NCBI RefSeq assembly: GCF_001649575.2
Contig: NC_051433.1
Location: 19,035,746 to 19,099,745, forward strand
From: Kryptolebias marmoratus
Lineage: Eukaryota; Chordata; Actinopteri; Cyprinodontiformes; Rivulidae
Reading direction: 5' to 3'
DNA: 64,000 nucleotides
Below are positions 36,790-49,780 of this stretch, in pieces. A program made the translations under genes and the position numbers. Numbering within the stretch: position 1 is the stretch's first letter; the number at the start of each line of letters is the position of its first letter. Under the pieces are notes generated by a model that worked only from the letters and a program-made list of their open reading frames with translations, had not been told where the DNA came from and searched no databases.

Positions 36790-39230
36790 CAAACTGAAGA
36801 CTGAAGACCATAAATATATTTTCGTGCTGCATTTAAGTGCCTCAGGATTATTTTATTTGCAGAGTGCGTCCTATCTGTTCCAGTTCTACTCAGAATTATT
36901 TAACAAAACCCCCAGATTATAATTTTAATTTAATTAAATCTGCCAAGTTATTTCTTCAAATAATTATAATTCTTGTTTTTATAAGCTTATGTTTCTTTAA
37001 AAAAAAGAAAAAAAAGAGGAACTTCATTGGTGTTCCTTCAGTAAAAGCCAGGAGCCAAACTGCTCTGCTGCCCATTAATTTAAAATCAGCTGCTGTTTAT
37101 AGAAAAAGTAGAAATTATGCTAAATTAGAATTTATCTTAATGACTGTCATTTAGGGATATTGTAATTCATTATGTTTATTGAAATTTTTGGTTGCACAAT
37201 TACCGTGATAGCATGTTGTTTCATTTATCATAACACGGAGCTCCGGCTAATTTAAAAAAACTTGATCCATTTCACTAAAGAGTCTTGAAGCAGAATAAGT
37301 TTTAAAACATCTTGTAAAGCTGTATTTGATGAGATCACCTCCCATCCACAAAAGGTGTTTTGTGTATCGGTGTCTAAACTGGGAAGTCATTGGACGCGCT
37401 GGTCATCCCAGCTGGTGACCTGGGCTGCAGATCGGTGTCGTCTGAAATTATCCGGTGTGGGAGGCTCATTCCACAGTGGAGCCAGAACTGTTTAGAGTCC
37501 TGTTGTGTCTGGACTCTCTTTGGTCACTTTAATATCAGCTCAAGGCCTGAGCTGGCCCCCATGTTGCTCCACCAATTACAGAAGGAGCCCTCCCATCCTT
37601 CCTCCCTCCTCCCACCGTCCGCAGGTCTTCCTCACCACGTTGCTCATGTCTGCCACTTTGTTGTGTCTACTAAACTGCGCCCTCTTGCATTCTTCTGCTC
37701 TATGCACCACTATTATATTTCATTTAACATGAAGCCTAAAGTAAGCGATGCTGAACACAGAGTACAACTTTTCCTTCTAAAAAAAAGGGGAGGGGGGAGT
37801 AATTTACCACATGTCTAAACAATGCATCTTTTCTGCCGCAAAAGAGATTTGATTGAGAGCTTTTGACCTATGTAGGTTTTCTTAGCCATCCCTGCCTTAA
37901 CTCAGTGTTTACTCTATCATTGATCTTCCAGTAAACCAAGTTCCTGTCTGTGTATTTACGTTTAATCGTACACAAGCCGTCGCCCTGAGCTTGCGTGTAT
38001 ACAGTAATGCCTTTTAGGGGATTGGGCCCTGCTTCGGATCTTTGAACTTCAGTCAGCGCTGCATCCTGATGTCCTGGTGTGACTGGTTTGAGGGGGTAAT
38101 TCACTCCACCAGAAACGCAGCCTTTTAGAGGTTCCACATGTGCCTTGGCACCAGACAGAAGAGGGGCTGGCAGGCTTCATTAATTGAGGCAACATTCCTG
38201 TAACGTTGTCAGGCACTTTTATTAGTATTAGCTTTGCCTGCAGGCTGTCATTATGCCTCATTTAGAGGCTGAAACTTCCCTGTTGCTTTCAGTCCATACT
38301 ATTAACCACTAACAACTTAATCATCAAATCAATAAAGGCAGTCTGACATTGTCAACTAATTGATCCAATCACGCAAACTTAAAACAAATCACTGAACACA
38401 CTGACAGCGATTAGCTCATTCTCATCCTGGAATCGCGATAAATAGTTTTGAATTAAAACCCTGTTTTCAGGATAAACCAACTTGTGGGAGAAACTTTAGA
38501 GCCAAACTGTGTGTGATCGCGCAAAAATATTTGCAGCTTTCCTTCGTCAAACATCCCAGAAGTAACGTCAAACGCTCCCTTTAATCCCAGCAGCTCACAG
38601 GGTGAATTCATTTGGGGGCAAACTCCATAATAACAGTAAATCCACCATAATTGACATGTCAAATTTGCTTGAAAAAAAAAAAAAAAGTATTTTTGCTTAA
38701 CAGAGACTGTGAAACACACTGCGATGATTCAGCAGGTAGAAAATGAGAAGCAGACTGATGGTTGCAGCAGGCATTAACCCCACCTCTGGTTTGATCTTCA
38801 CGGGTCAAACGCGGCTCCCGACAGTGGTGCTCCTGACTGGTTTGATCCGATCCTGTTGACAGGGTCAGCTGTAACTCTCCGAGAGGCTGTCATGACTGAC
38901 TGCAGAGAGCTCCTGGCTCATCTGTGCAATCATTTGTCAGCATGTCATGTTGCTGGGAAGTCTGCTTGAAAACGGGCCAAAAATTATTATGAGTTTTGAA
39001 AAGAAAAAGAAAAAGAAAATGCAAGTGAAATGTTGGGTAAATGGTTTTGGCACAAACTGACACACGTCACTTTGCTCAGTGGGTTAAATGTATTTATTAT
39101 ACAAAAAGAGAGTGAAATAATTAAAACATAAAAGCCTTGCATTTATTGAAGAAATGCATATTACCTACTGCCTTTCATGTCAGCGTTTTATATCAAGAAC
39201 ATCTAATGTTAAAAAAAGCATGGCGTTGTA

Positions 39231-39765
39231 GAAATTTTGGGCAAACCTTGATGTCACGGGCAACCATTTTAAATCAGGTTGGCTCCAAAAGTTAATGAGT
39301 TGTAGCGGTATGTCTTATAATTATTTCCTGAAAGATTCTTTAAAATCTGTCTATTGGTTCATGAGATATTTTGCTAACAGACAAACAAGAGTAGACTCCA
39401 AATAGTTATTTGAAAATTTTTTACCAAAATCTTGTGCAATTTATTAGCGCTCAGAGTATGTGTTGGGGGTTGTTGCTTGTTACTATAAGACCAAAGTTTA
39501 CAACGATATCTGTACAACTGACTGAGTTTTAATGATTTCAGTGTTTAATAAGGTTAAGTGGTTGTGACAGCCATCTTGAATTGGGTTCATTCCAAAAGTT
39601 AATCAGTTGTAGATGTACATCGAATGATTACTTTCTGCATGTTTCATTAAAATTTGTCCGTGGGTTCATGAGATAGTTTGCTAACAGACAGACAAACAAA
39701 CGCACACACAATGACACGGGCAAAAGCATTATCCTCCACCTTTTCGACAGCAGGCAATCATAAAA
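39231..39765 (-). repeat. Family C dispersed repeat, inverted, two units
   Basis: GGCTCCAAAAGTTAATGAG, GGTTCATGAGATATTTTGC, CTAACAGACAAACAAGAG, then a second round CATTCCAAAAGTTAATCAG, GGTTCATGAGATAGTTTGC, CTAACAGACAGACAAACAA. The right end matches that of the copy ending at 9455. Confidence 0.7.
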
Positions 39766-42700
39766 TATAGGGTGTTATCTTGAGTTTATAAACGTTCAAG
39801 CTAATCTTTTATAATTTTTATTCCTTGCTTTTAAGAATTTGCCTTTTTAAGCAGCCCCATGTGACTAGTTAGTGTTGCTTATTGTGGTGATCTGGACATG
39901 ATTTGTTTGCACCAATGAAACTGCGCAGGACTTGTTTTTAATGACCATGTTATCCACCATGCAAGCATGAAATTCAATGTATTTTTTCCCCTTTAAATCC
40001 CCCCCCCCCAAAAAAAAAAAAATCAGCACAGGATGAGATCATGAAGTGAATTTTCTTCAAAATAATTCTATTATTTCAGCCTGCGAGTGGGGATTTGGCT
40101 CTGATTAAATTTGTTCTTCTAAATTTGGCATCCAAGCACATGGAAGATCTTTGGGTTTGTTTTATTTGTGCAAAATTTTCAGCCACTTTCGAATGGAGCT
40201 CAGAGTTCGACCACAGTTAACAGCGAGCAGAGCTCTTGCTGAAAGTCACCGCTGACTCATGTTTACCCAGCGTGTGCGAGAGCCCCCCGCTCACATTGTT
40301 CCGTCTCTCCTCGAGGAGCCGAGATGGTGAGGAGTGAATGAAGAGCGCTGCTGCCATCCCACTGCAGATCAAATGCAGGTCTGGTGGCATCAGTCAAAAC
40401 AGAACCTGATCTCCGGGGCAATTACCCATGTTTGCTTAATCTTTGGAACGTGCTGTCAAAAACTTGGGTTTGACTCTCCCCTTTGAGCCGGGGCAGGAAC
40501 AGGGATTATTACTCATTAGGACTTCACAGTTTTGTGTTTGGGGATGAGGGAGCTGGCAGGGAGGTGTGTGGGGGGTTGAAAGAGGAGGTTAAATGGCTGT
40601 CCCCTTCACATGAACAGAGAGCACACTGTGCATGTGTGAAGATTCAAAATAAATAAACGAAAGAAAGGAGAATTAAAATAATATAAACAAAACATTACTT
40701 GACCTAAGTGGAAAACCATTAAATCACATGCAGGTTAATTTTCAATATTTTTCCTAGGCCTTGTTTTGGTCCTCTCGCACTCTTTTCACCACTTTTTCCC
40801 TGTTGACCCTCAGGCCATGTTTTCCCAACGATTCTGTTACCTGTTTGTTACCTCAGCATCAATTAAAGCTATTTGAAACCTCAACCACCCACGGGCTCCC
40901 TCCACCGTGCAATTAAGATGCCATGAGGCCTGCATTTGCTTCACACTAATTCCAGACCACATTTAAATAACAGTATTGAGAGCCCTTGAGGGCTGTGTAA
41001 ATTGCTTTATTAGACAGATGATTATTTATCAGAAGGCGAAAAAGTAATTACAACAAATTCCACCCTGCCCCTGGGATACCACATACGTAAATGGTTCAAA
41101 AGAGTTCACTGAAGCTTAGAGAAACAAGTGTCTTTAATGTTAGGCCTGTTCTCTGAAGTGGAATCTTTGTGGATTTTTTATGATCCATGCAGAATAGAGG
41201 TGCAATGTCATTATACTGTGGTCACAAACCAACACAATAACGTATAGCTTGCTTCTCACATTGATGGCTCATTCTGAAACAGAAGGACACAGATTAAAAA
41301 CATAAACATAGATCCTTGTAAAATATTGAAAATAGGAATCTATTCATGATTCAGTGTTTCACCTACACAAAATTGACACTCACTAACTAAAACATGAATA
41401 AGTGAAACAGAGTGGTGGAAATCAACACAAAGTGGCTATGCTAAAAGGTCATGTGACTGTATTTTAGTGAATACAACATCCATGTTGGATCAAATGGATA
41501 AGGGAGTTGGCAGAATGGGCACACTGCTGGTCCTATGTCCTTAGGGTGTTCCCAAGCAGTGATTTAGTGCAGAATGGGGTCAGCCATTGCATTCTCCCCT
41601 GAGCAAAATTGGCCTACGTTTGTTGTGACTGGCAGCAGCTTGGCACTGGGTTGGAACTGACAACCAACCTGATGCCACACATGTTTGATAAGGAAAAGAT
41701 CATTGACCTGGCTCGACACAGGAGGACCTCATTGTGATGCAGGCAGCCCAAAATAACGTGCAGTGTTCTTTGGCAACAAACTCGTGCACTGGTTTATTGA
41801 AAGACCACACTAGAGTGCTGTTTCAGGAGAGGTAAGACGTGGACACAGGATGTCAGTGATGTAGCGCTGAGCCATCGAGATCCCTACAGTCACTCCTGAA
41901 GGTGACTTAAATTGACATCTTATGGCTCCTGACAGGAGTAACGCTGGTGTGTCTCTCCACAACGTTGTATTTTTCTGTCTTCTCGCCTCTTCATCTCCAT
42001 TTATGCCTCACACATATTGGTTCCAACATCAGGCCACTGTGACGTGTACGCACCACATGTTGGGCTACTGCATGATCCATCGACCTGGCCTCATACAAAC
42101 CAACCATGTGACCCCTTCTCAAACTCTGCTAAGTGCTCATAATGTTGTCTGATGTGTCTACGAAGCACTCTCTGCATCTGATGACTTCCCCTCACTGTTT
42201 AGACCGACTGTTGGACGTTCAAGCAACTACCTGATAACACTCCACTCCATTTAGAGAAATGATTTCTTCTAAATATTAAAACACACAGTGGAAATTTTTG
42301 CTGTGTGAATTAGAGTCGATCAATTCCTCAGCCTATAAGTTGAGGAAACGTGTACCTTTTTTATGCTGTTTCTCAGCAGTGATTTCCCTGACATTTATAA
42401 ACTCTCCCTATCTTTTCTCACACACATACGAACATCTTGTGGTCATGTAGTGACTAACTGAGGGAATGAGAAGAGGTTTCATGCTGACAGGATGTCACTG
42501 CTCAGTGGGAGACGACTAACTAGAGGGAGCATCAAAGCACGGCTGAATCATCTCCCTCCCACCACAACCACCGCATCTCTCCAAGGTGCAGATTTGAAAG
42601 AATGCAATGTGCTTTGTAGATTTTATAGAAAAAACATGGTACACTTTGAATAATCCTTTACAGCAAACGTTGTAATGGACAACTGTTTAGGTAAATTTAG

Positions 42701-43958
42701 AATTTTTTCGAAAAAAAAAAACATTTAGATTCCTTTATTGTTTTCATGCTCTAACATACGGCTACAGCTGGCTCCACTTTATACTTTGCCATTCGCTCTT
42801 TTCATTACTTCTCCGCAGCAAAACAAAACCACCATCCTTAAAAAGAAGTCATATACCACTCAACACACACACCAAGGGGCCCTGTGAACGTCGACTTCCA
42901 CCAGCAAGAAGCACTAAAAGTTGTTATGAACAGTAAAGAGACATTAATGTGATGACAGCTTCACTCAATGTGCCTCAGTTTCACATTAAAATGAAGAAAT
43001 GTCACAAATAAAACAGGAGAATTTCAAAGGGTGCAATGCTGCTGCTGCTGACCAAAAACTTATCGTAATAATGTAAGGTAAGAAAAAGTGCCTACATTTT
43101 GATGCATGGCTGTGAAATAAGTGTAAAGAGAACCTAAGTTAAATTAAAAAAATGTTAAAGCTGCTGCCACTGACTCATCAGGGTCTCCATGGCAACCACA
43201 CATCTCTCTCTGTAACTCCCTAACAGTAAACCTAAAAAAGACAGATGTGGACAGACTAAAAAGTAAGCCTCAAACAAACAGTTGCTGTGTAACAAACTAT
43301 AAGTTATATCTTAAAAATTCTTGTAGTGTGAGCATGAGAAGGCTCTGATGGTCACACATGTGAGTTTTTAATGTGTCTACAGTGTTTTATGTGGGGGATA
43401 TGACAAATTAAATATACCCTTCATTTCTAGTTTTGAAAAGATTATTTTGATTATTTTTGATTATTTTGAGCTAAAATAAAATTGATCAATATGAATGCTT
43501 GGGTGTGTGCTTTCTGCACCCTGAGGAGGTTTGAAAGAGAATCATAAGTCCTGAAGCAAACTGAGTGAAAGAAAACAAAAATCCCCATGTTTTGATGAAT
43601 AATTTGTATATATATACTAAAAAAGTTGTGGGAAAAGAAGGGGAAATTTTAGACAGTTCAAATGTTAGTGTGTGACATCATCAACCTTTACTTGAACCTA
43701 ACTTAAAACCTAAAACTGAAATTGTGTTAAAACTATCAAATATATTGAAATGCCAGTTCAGTCAGAGGAAGTTCACTGTGCTTTGACCCGTTTAAACTCT
43801 GAATGATGTTTATACTGTGAAGAATGATCAAATTATAGAGCTCCAAAAAGGAGTCTGTTTCGCCAAAATTTCATTGTTGTGTAAGGGGAAATTTCTCTTC
43901 TTTTTTCGCTAATTTCATCTGTTGTATTATGAATACCAAAAGTCATAGCACATTAATG

Positions 43959-44245
43959 GGGTGACTGTGGATCAGTGGTTAGAGCAGTTGCTCTCCAACG
44001 AGAGAGTTGGAGGTTCGATTCCTGCCAGTCATAAGTCAAAGTGTCCTTGGGAAAAACACTAAACCCTTCATTGCCTCTGATGTACCCCATCAGTGTATGA
44101 ATGGGATCTGAAGCACTGATTGGACTCTACAGAGTGATGTAGTGGAGTGCTGTGTGGCTGGGTAAATGGAGACAGATTGTGTTGTGAAGCATTTTGAGTG
44201 GCCTGATTGGCTAGAAAGGCGCCATACAAGTAAAGTTCATTTACT
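43959..44245 (+). mobile_element. tRNA-derived SINE with conserved 3' tail
   Basis: The A box region TGGATCAGTGGTTAGAGCAG (43968-43987) and a canonical B box GGTTCGATTCC (44012-44022) start the element. The tail has AAGCATTTTGAGTGGCC, AGAAAGGCGCCATACAAG and a final AGTTCATTTAC, typical of fish SINEs mobilised by LINEs. Confidence 0.85.
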
Positions 44246-46765
44246 AATCCTGATTGAGGTTTACATGTTGACATACAATTTGCATATTATTTTAAAGCTG
44301 CTGTGCATGAAACAATACAAAAATCGTGATTGAAACTGAATAGAGCGGTGGGAAAGGTGCTTCAGTGCCTATGCATTGGCACTCTTAATTAAAAACATAT
44401 TTTCATCTCTGTGGTTATATATAAAAGTCATCAGTCCATTTTACAGTTTTTACCCTCACTATCACCCTTTTCATAAAACCTGATTAACTGAGTAAATATG
44501 TCCCAAAGAGTGTTTTTTCTTCCACTTATGTGATTTTTATTGTGTTTCCACTCTTCATCACAGAACTGCCTTCCTCAGTGTCCTAAAAGCACGATGACCC
44601 CTCTAACCCCCACCACAAACTGCCAACTAAACCCCACCAAGCTGGTCACACACCTAAACAGGACCTGCTCTGACTGCCATTTAATTACACACCATTTTAC
44701 TCCAAAGTTTACCAGTCAAAAAGCTGGACTGGAGGGAGGGAGGGAGGGTGACGAGACTGGGGGTTACCAGGGCCTCAGAATCGTCTCCATCAAAGTGGGC
44801 AGCCCCAACAAAAGCCCTCATGACAGGGGATGAGTAGTTATAATGCAGTGCCTGCCGTTCAAAGTCATCCCGTTCCTAATTGCCCTCAGAGATGGCAGAT
44901 AATGGGGAGGCTTTGAAGTGAAAATGGCCAGAAATGAGCGCGAGAACGGTGGGATGAAAGCATGGAGATGGGTAAGGAAGATGAGACTCGGCAAGGGCGT
45001 GTGTGAGGAGTACACGCTTGTATCATGTATGGCTGAGGAGTGTATTCACCTACTTGAATGATAAAGGAGACGGAAAAAAAAGAACTAAAATCAGGAAATA
45101 AAGAAGGGTGAGTTGTTATTGTGTGTCCCTCTGTCTCTTTGCTTAGAGGGAGCACAGAGGAGGCCGAGACGGACACTCAGCAGGGGTCTGCTCCGTCCAC
45201 CCCTCCCGCGGCCCCCACCCCGCCTGCTCTGTCTCCATAATAACCTTCAGGCACCTGTCTTCCCCACGTTGTTCCATCTCACTGCTTCACTTTCAGTCTT
45301 TCCCCTCTTTGCAAACTTTCCCTCCTTTCATCGTCCTTTTTGTTCTGCCTGTCTCTGCCCGTCACTCCTTTCATTCCCATCCCTCTGTCTGTTTTTCTCA
45401 TGCGCAAATCAACAGTGGGACCGACGCTCAGTCTGGCGTCAGGGTCTTCCCATACCAACAACATGCTTGGCATTCTTTGCACTCTCTCTTGCAGACTTTC
45501 ACATGACACAAAGAAAACTCAAAGGATTGACATCCAAAGCATTTCTCTTTTAACTGCATGCCTGTCTCTTGATTACGTCTCTTTGCATGCTATAAAGTCA
45601 TTTGAGTGTTCTGGGGAAGAATGATAAAGAGTTAGTCAGAGCTGCTCGTGTTTAATAACTGTAAAAGTGAAAATCACAGAGAACATTTTGGTAAATAATG
45701 GTGCGCATTTATCCTTCGGATCTCGTGCAGTGATATCGTCAAGAATGTTTATTCCTCCACACTGAACAACAGAAGATCACAGTGTATCACGTGCAGCTAC
45801 AAGCGGTTCACACAGTGTGAGTTCACATGGTTGATTGTCTCAATGTTATTTTCTGGAGCTAAAAGATACTTTAGGACAACTTTTCAAACACACACAAATG
45901 TTAGGCTTTACATAGAAAAATATGTGATTGTAGTGCTTTCATTGTACTATTTGACAAGCATGGTGAATGTACTGAGCTGTGTGGACAGTACCAAACAAGA
46001 CTTTTCCACTGTTATGAACACAGTGAGTCGACTATGTGTGAAATCAGACTGATTATGGTACTTGTACAGTCTTTCTTTTGAATGTGTTCATATGGACTAA
46101 TAAACTCTTTGGAGGGGAGGACAAAAAAAAACACTTCTGCACATTTTGCTGCAACATTTCAGTCCTTTATCAGGCAAAAAAATTCAAGAAGTACAAACAT
46201 TGTCTCAGAGTATTGTCTAGAGTGACATAAAATGCCAAATACTATCCATAATATGATCAGCAGAACAATATAAAAACATAGATGGAATCCAACATCAAAA
46301 TTTGAAGAAAATAAAAACATTTGTGAAGATACATACTATTAAAGTTATTACTTGTACTGCCTTGTAAAAATCAATGTCTAACATTATCGCATGAAGCAAA
46401 ACTCTGGGAGTGCACTTGCAAACCATTTAATATAAGGACTTAAAATTAGAAGGGACAGTAAATGGACAAAATACAAACATGTCGAATCAAAAGAATATGT
46501 AATAATAAATTCAATGAATTCAAGAAAAACATTAAACAACACATCACTTCACTGAATATGCCCGGGGGAAAACACTTAGCTTTCAACATAAAACAGTTGA
46601 TAAAGTTGTGCATTTTAAGCTACTTTGAATACACAGTTGCAACTGTGCAAGCTAGCTGCAAAGCTTTAGTTGCCATGTTACACCCACATAAGTCTGCTGC
46701 TTATATATTTCTGATTTTGACCCTATTGCTGCTAGTTAAAGCAGCTTTCCTCACTGAGACTGCAG

Positions 46766-46900
46766 CTGTCTTGGGTCCTGTTTACACTATGCTGTTTTTA
46801 AGTGAAACCAGAACATTTCTGTTGCAATCCAGCCGTTCATGGACACGACAACAGCCATCTGATTCTCTGACACTGAAACTTTTTGAACCCAGGTCTGTGT
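46766..46900 (+). repeat. Possible MITE end with GTCCTGTTTACACTATGC
   Basis: GGTCCTGTTTACACTATGC, GTTTTTAAGTGAAACCAG and GTTCATGGACACGACAACAG resemble, weakly, the terminal region of the same broad MITE group. Confidence 0.3.
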
Positions 46901-49192
46901 TGTGATGTGGAAGGTTTTGGAAATGCCGCCATACGTGTAATATTGCACTACGGACTGCTGCAATCAACATTTTTTCTGCAAGTAGATCAACAGTAGCAAC
47001 AATGGTGAGTAGCAGAGTGCTGTTTGTGCGACTTTCAGCATTGACCCAACCTCACTGTCCCAAATCACAGCGCCAGGTGTGGCCTGGCATGGAAACTACA
47101 GAGGATTCAACAGACACGGCATTACAGTGTAAACACGTTACTTTTCCCTAATCAACATCAGATTATCTCTAACTTTTCCAGGAGGTTGTTCACATGTAAA
47201 CAGGGGCTTGTTAAGAGAACAGTCCCTCATCATTTGCAATTAAACAGTTTCAGCTCTCTCTTTAAACTTACATCAACAATATCAGACAGTTCAAACAGCC
47301 TGTGACACAACCTATCTTTAGTACACAATAAAACAAAAACCTCAAACTGAAGACATGGCCCTGGTTAACTGTAATCTGCCTTTATCAAGACAAATCATCC
47401 ATTGTGATAGCCCCTTTAGTCTTTGTCTCTTTCTCGAACATTCAGTGGTTTTGGTAGGACCTGCCATTTCAAAGGGGGCCTTCTTTTTGTGACAAAGACC
47501 AGAGCCAGCAGGGCCCTGCTGAATGACAATGCTTTGAAGAATCAGTTGGTATTTACTACAGAAGGGACTTGGTCCATTAAGCCAAATGACTGGTTGTTGT
47601 GTTTGCTTTTACTAATTGGCTGGAAGGCAGTGAGCTGCTCGTACAATTCAGAAGGAAACTGGTGATCAGAGGAGGAGAAGGGAAAGAAATGAGAAAAGGA
47701 ATGGAAACAGCAAATTAAAAATTCATGGTTGGTTAGGGCTCTGAGGTCTGAGGAGAACATTAAGACTGGAATAAAATGCCAGATACTGACAAGTGGTCGA
47801 ACCTTGCTTATTCAAGGCTGAATATTATATTGAGTATTCCCACAAGCTGAATGAGGTCATGACCCACTTTATCACTGAGTGTGGTCAATTATAATATCTA
47901 CATAACATATTGACCACCGCAATGAAAAATCATTTAAACCAGGCTTATCATCAACAATCTACTGTGGTCCTTCGGAGATCTGCACGGCACATGAAAGAGG
48001 GAAAAGAACCACAGTGACATGTTTGTGTCTGCTTGGTAATCAGGACAGGCTGTGGGAGGATGAAGACCGTATCCCCCGTTTCTTCCTCCCGATTGGAAGA
48101 TGAGGAGGAGGAATTAGAGAGGAAGAAATAGTGAGAGAACCTTCTTTATTTGGTAAAAAAAAAAAAAAAAGTAATAAGCCAGCTCTGTGATATGTTGCAG
48201 TGAATAAAGGCAAACCACTTGTAATGTGTATTCATGTGTGTTAATATTATGCAGATGCAGAAAGCTGGCAGCAGTTCATTTTTTGCTGAAAAGACATGCT
48301 TTGAAAAGAGAAACTTTTAAGTCAAAATAAACCTAAATTGAGTGTGTGACATACAGCCCAGAAAGGGAGAAAAAATGATGGGGGGAAGGGTCACTAAATT
48401 AATGCAAAACCAGGGAGCTGGGTTCTCAAATGGTCATGGCAGAAAGCAGTATTCTTCTCTGAATTTCCGGCCACAGTGCCGTGCCTAAGTCCCCTTGATT
48501 ATTTTGTAGTTCAGGGGTTGTAGCATTTCAAATCCTGCTCTCTGCAGTCACCCATGGTTCAGACTCGGTAAGGGGCCTTTATTTTTAGTAGAGAAACTCA
48601 TGAAAAGTGATCATCAGTCACACAGTTCTCAAGCCTTCATTTGAGGTGTGGTGGTCAAGGCCTGAATGGAAGTCAACTTTAAGCTACTAAGTAAAAGTTT
48701 AAAAAGTACTATTACATGCTGAGTAAAAATGTCCAAGCTCTGGTTCCACGTAATGTATCTTTTGAGTGAAACATGATGTGAATAAAAGAAGATATTATCT
48801 GACAGGCCAATAGGAGGGTGTTTAATGTTTTAGGAGATTTGTGATGACAAGAAAAAGTGTTTTCACTTTAAAAAAAAAATTGCAAGTTTTTTCATAAAGG
48901 TATCATTAGGCATAAAGTTAAAAGGAGAGCTTATACCTGATTGCTGTTTGGTACAGAAAAGACTGGGTTAAATGAACCCATTCCAGCAGGAAGGGGATGC
49001 ATATGCACACAAAAAATTAAAACAGCTGAAAAATCTGTGAAGTTATGATAAAGTGCTGCATCCACAATTGTCCAATGACGATCTCCCACAATCTCTTTTC
49101 TTCTTTTAACTTAACTAGAATAATAAAATGGCATATGAAGATTTAAAAATAAATAAAACTACATTTCAAGTTTTCTGCATCCATAACAAACC

Positions 49193-49490
49193 ACAGCAGT
49201 GGTCAGAGCTGTCACCTCACATCAAGTTGCAGGTTTGAAACTCCGCAGAGGCCTTTCTGTGTAGATTTTGCTTGTTCTTCTCATGCAGGAGTGTATTTTT
49301 TTTTCCTCTAAGTATTCCTGATTCCTCCCAAAGTCCAAAAACATGCATGTTCGATTATTTTGAAGATTCTGAATTGACCTTAGGTGTGAGCATAAATAGT
49401 TGTCTGTCTTGTTTGTCTTTATGTCTGTCTTGCTCTGTGATGGCAGTCTTCTCCTCTCATCTGTAGCCCAGTCCCAGAAAACGCTGGGAA
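49193..49490 (+). mobile_element. SINE-like fish repeat, plus orientation
   Basis: CAGCAGTGGTCAGAGCTGTC, CAGGTTTGAAACTCCGCAG, GGCCTTTCTGTGTAGA, TCCAAAAACATGCATG and CTTAGGTGTGAGCAT follow in the same order as in the inverted copy at 33961-34258. It abuts a family C repeat. Confidence 0.75.
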
Positions 49491-49494
49491 AGTC

Positions 49495-49780
49495 CCAGAA
49501 AGTAATCATACAACTGAGTAACTTTTGAAGTCGACCCAATTCAAGATGTGCCTCCACGGCTAATCAACCTTAGCCAACACATAAATGGCTAAAACTTTTT
49601 TAATTTTTTTATTTTATGGATATTGAGCAACAATGTTGGCTTAGTAGTGACTGACAGTCATCTCCAACACATTCTTTGAGCACCATTTGATTGCTTGAGA
49701 TCTTTGTAAAATATCTTTAACAAAATATCTGATTAAATCACTGGATGTATTTTGACATAAGACGATTTTAGTGTAAAACT
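49495..49780 (+). repeat. Family C dispersed repeat
   Basis: CCCAGAAAGTAATCATACAA, CTTTTGAAGTCGACCC, CACGGCTAATCAACC, GATATTGAGCAAC and TAGTAGTGACTGACAGTC follow the family order directly after the SINE at 49193-49490. Confidence 0.65.

Larger units (their letters stand above)
31858..43958. other. Intergenic DNA with the densest candidate regulatory sequence
   Basis: No gene recognised. Candidate non-coding elements: 32620-32830, 33060-33320, 34810-35000, 37180-37260 and 40870-41080. Stretch 41440-42160 has scattered protein-like fragments (for example KEKIIDLARHRR in one frame) and could be a decayed coding or transposon remnant I cannot name. Confidence 0.45.

Noticed and set aside
43959..44030. 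tRNA gene
   Set aside because: A and B boxes are present but they head a SINE with a long 3' tail; no complete cloverleaf acceptor stem.
45113..45553. 146-codon Pro/Leu/Ser-rich frame
   Set aside because: C/T-rich low-complexity DNA with overlapping frames on both strands; no recognisable domain.
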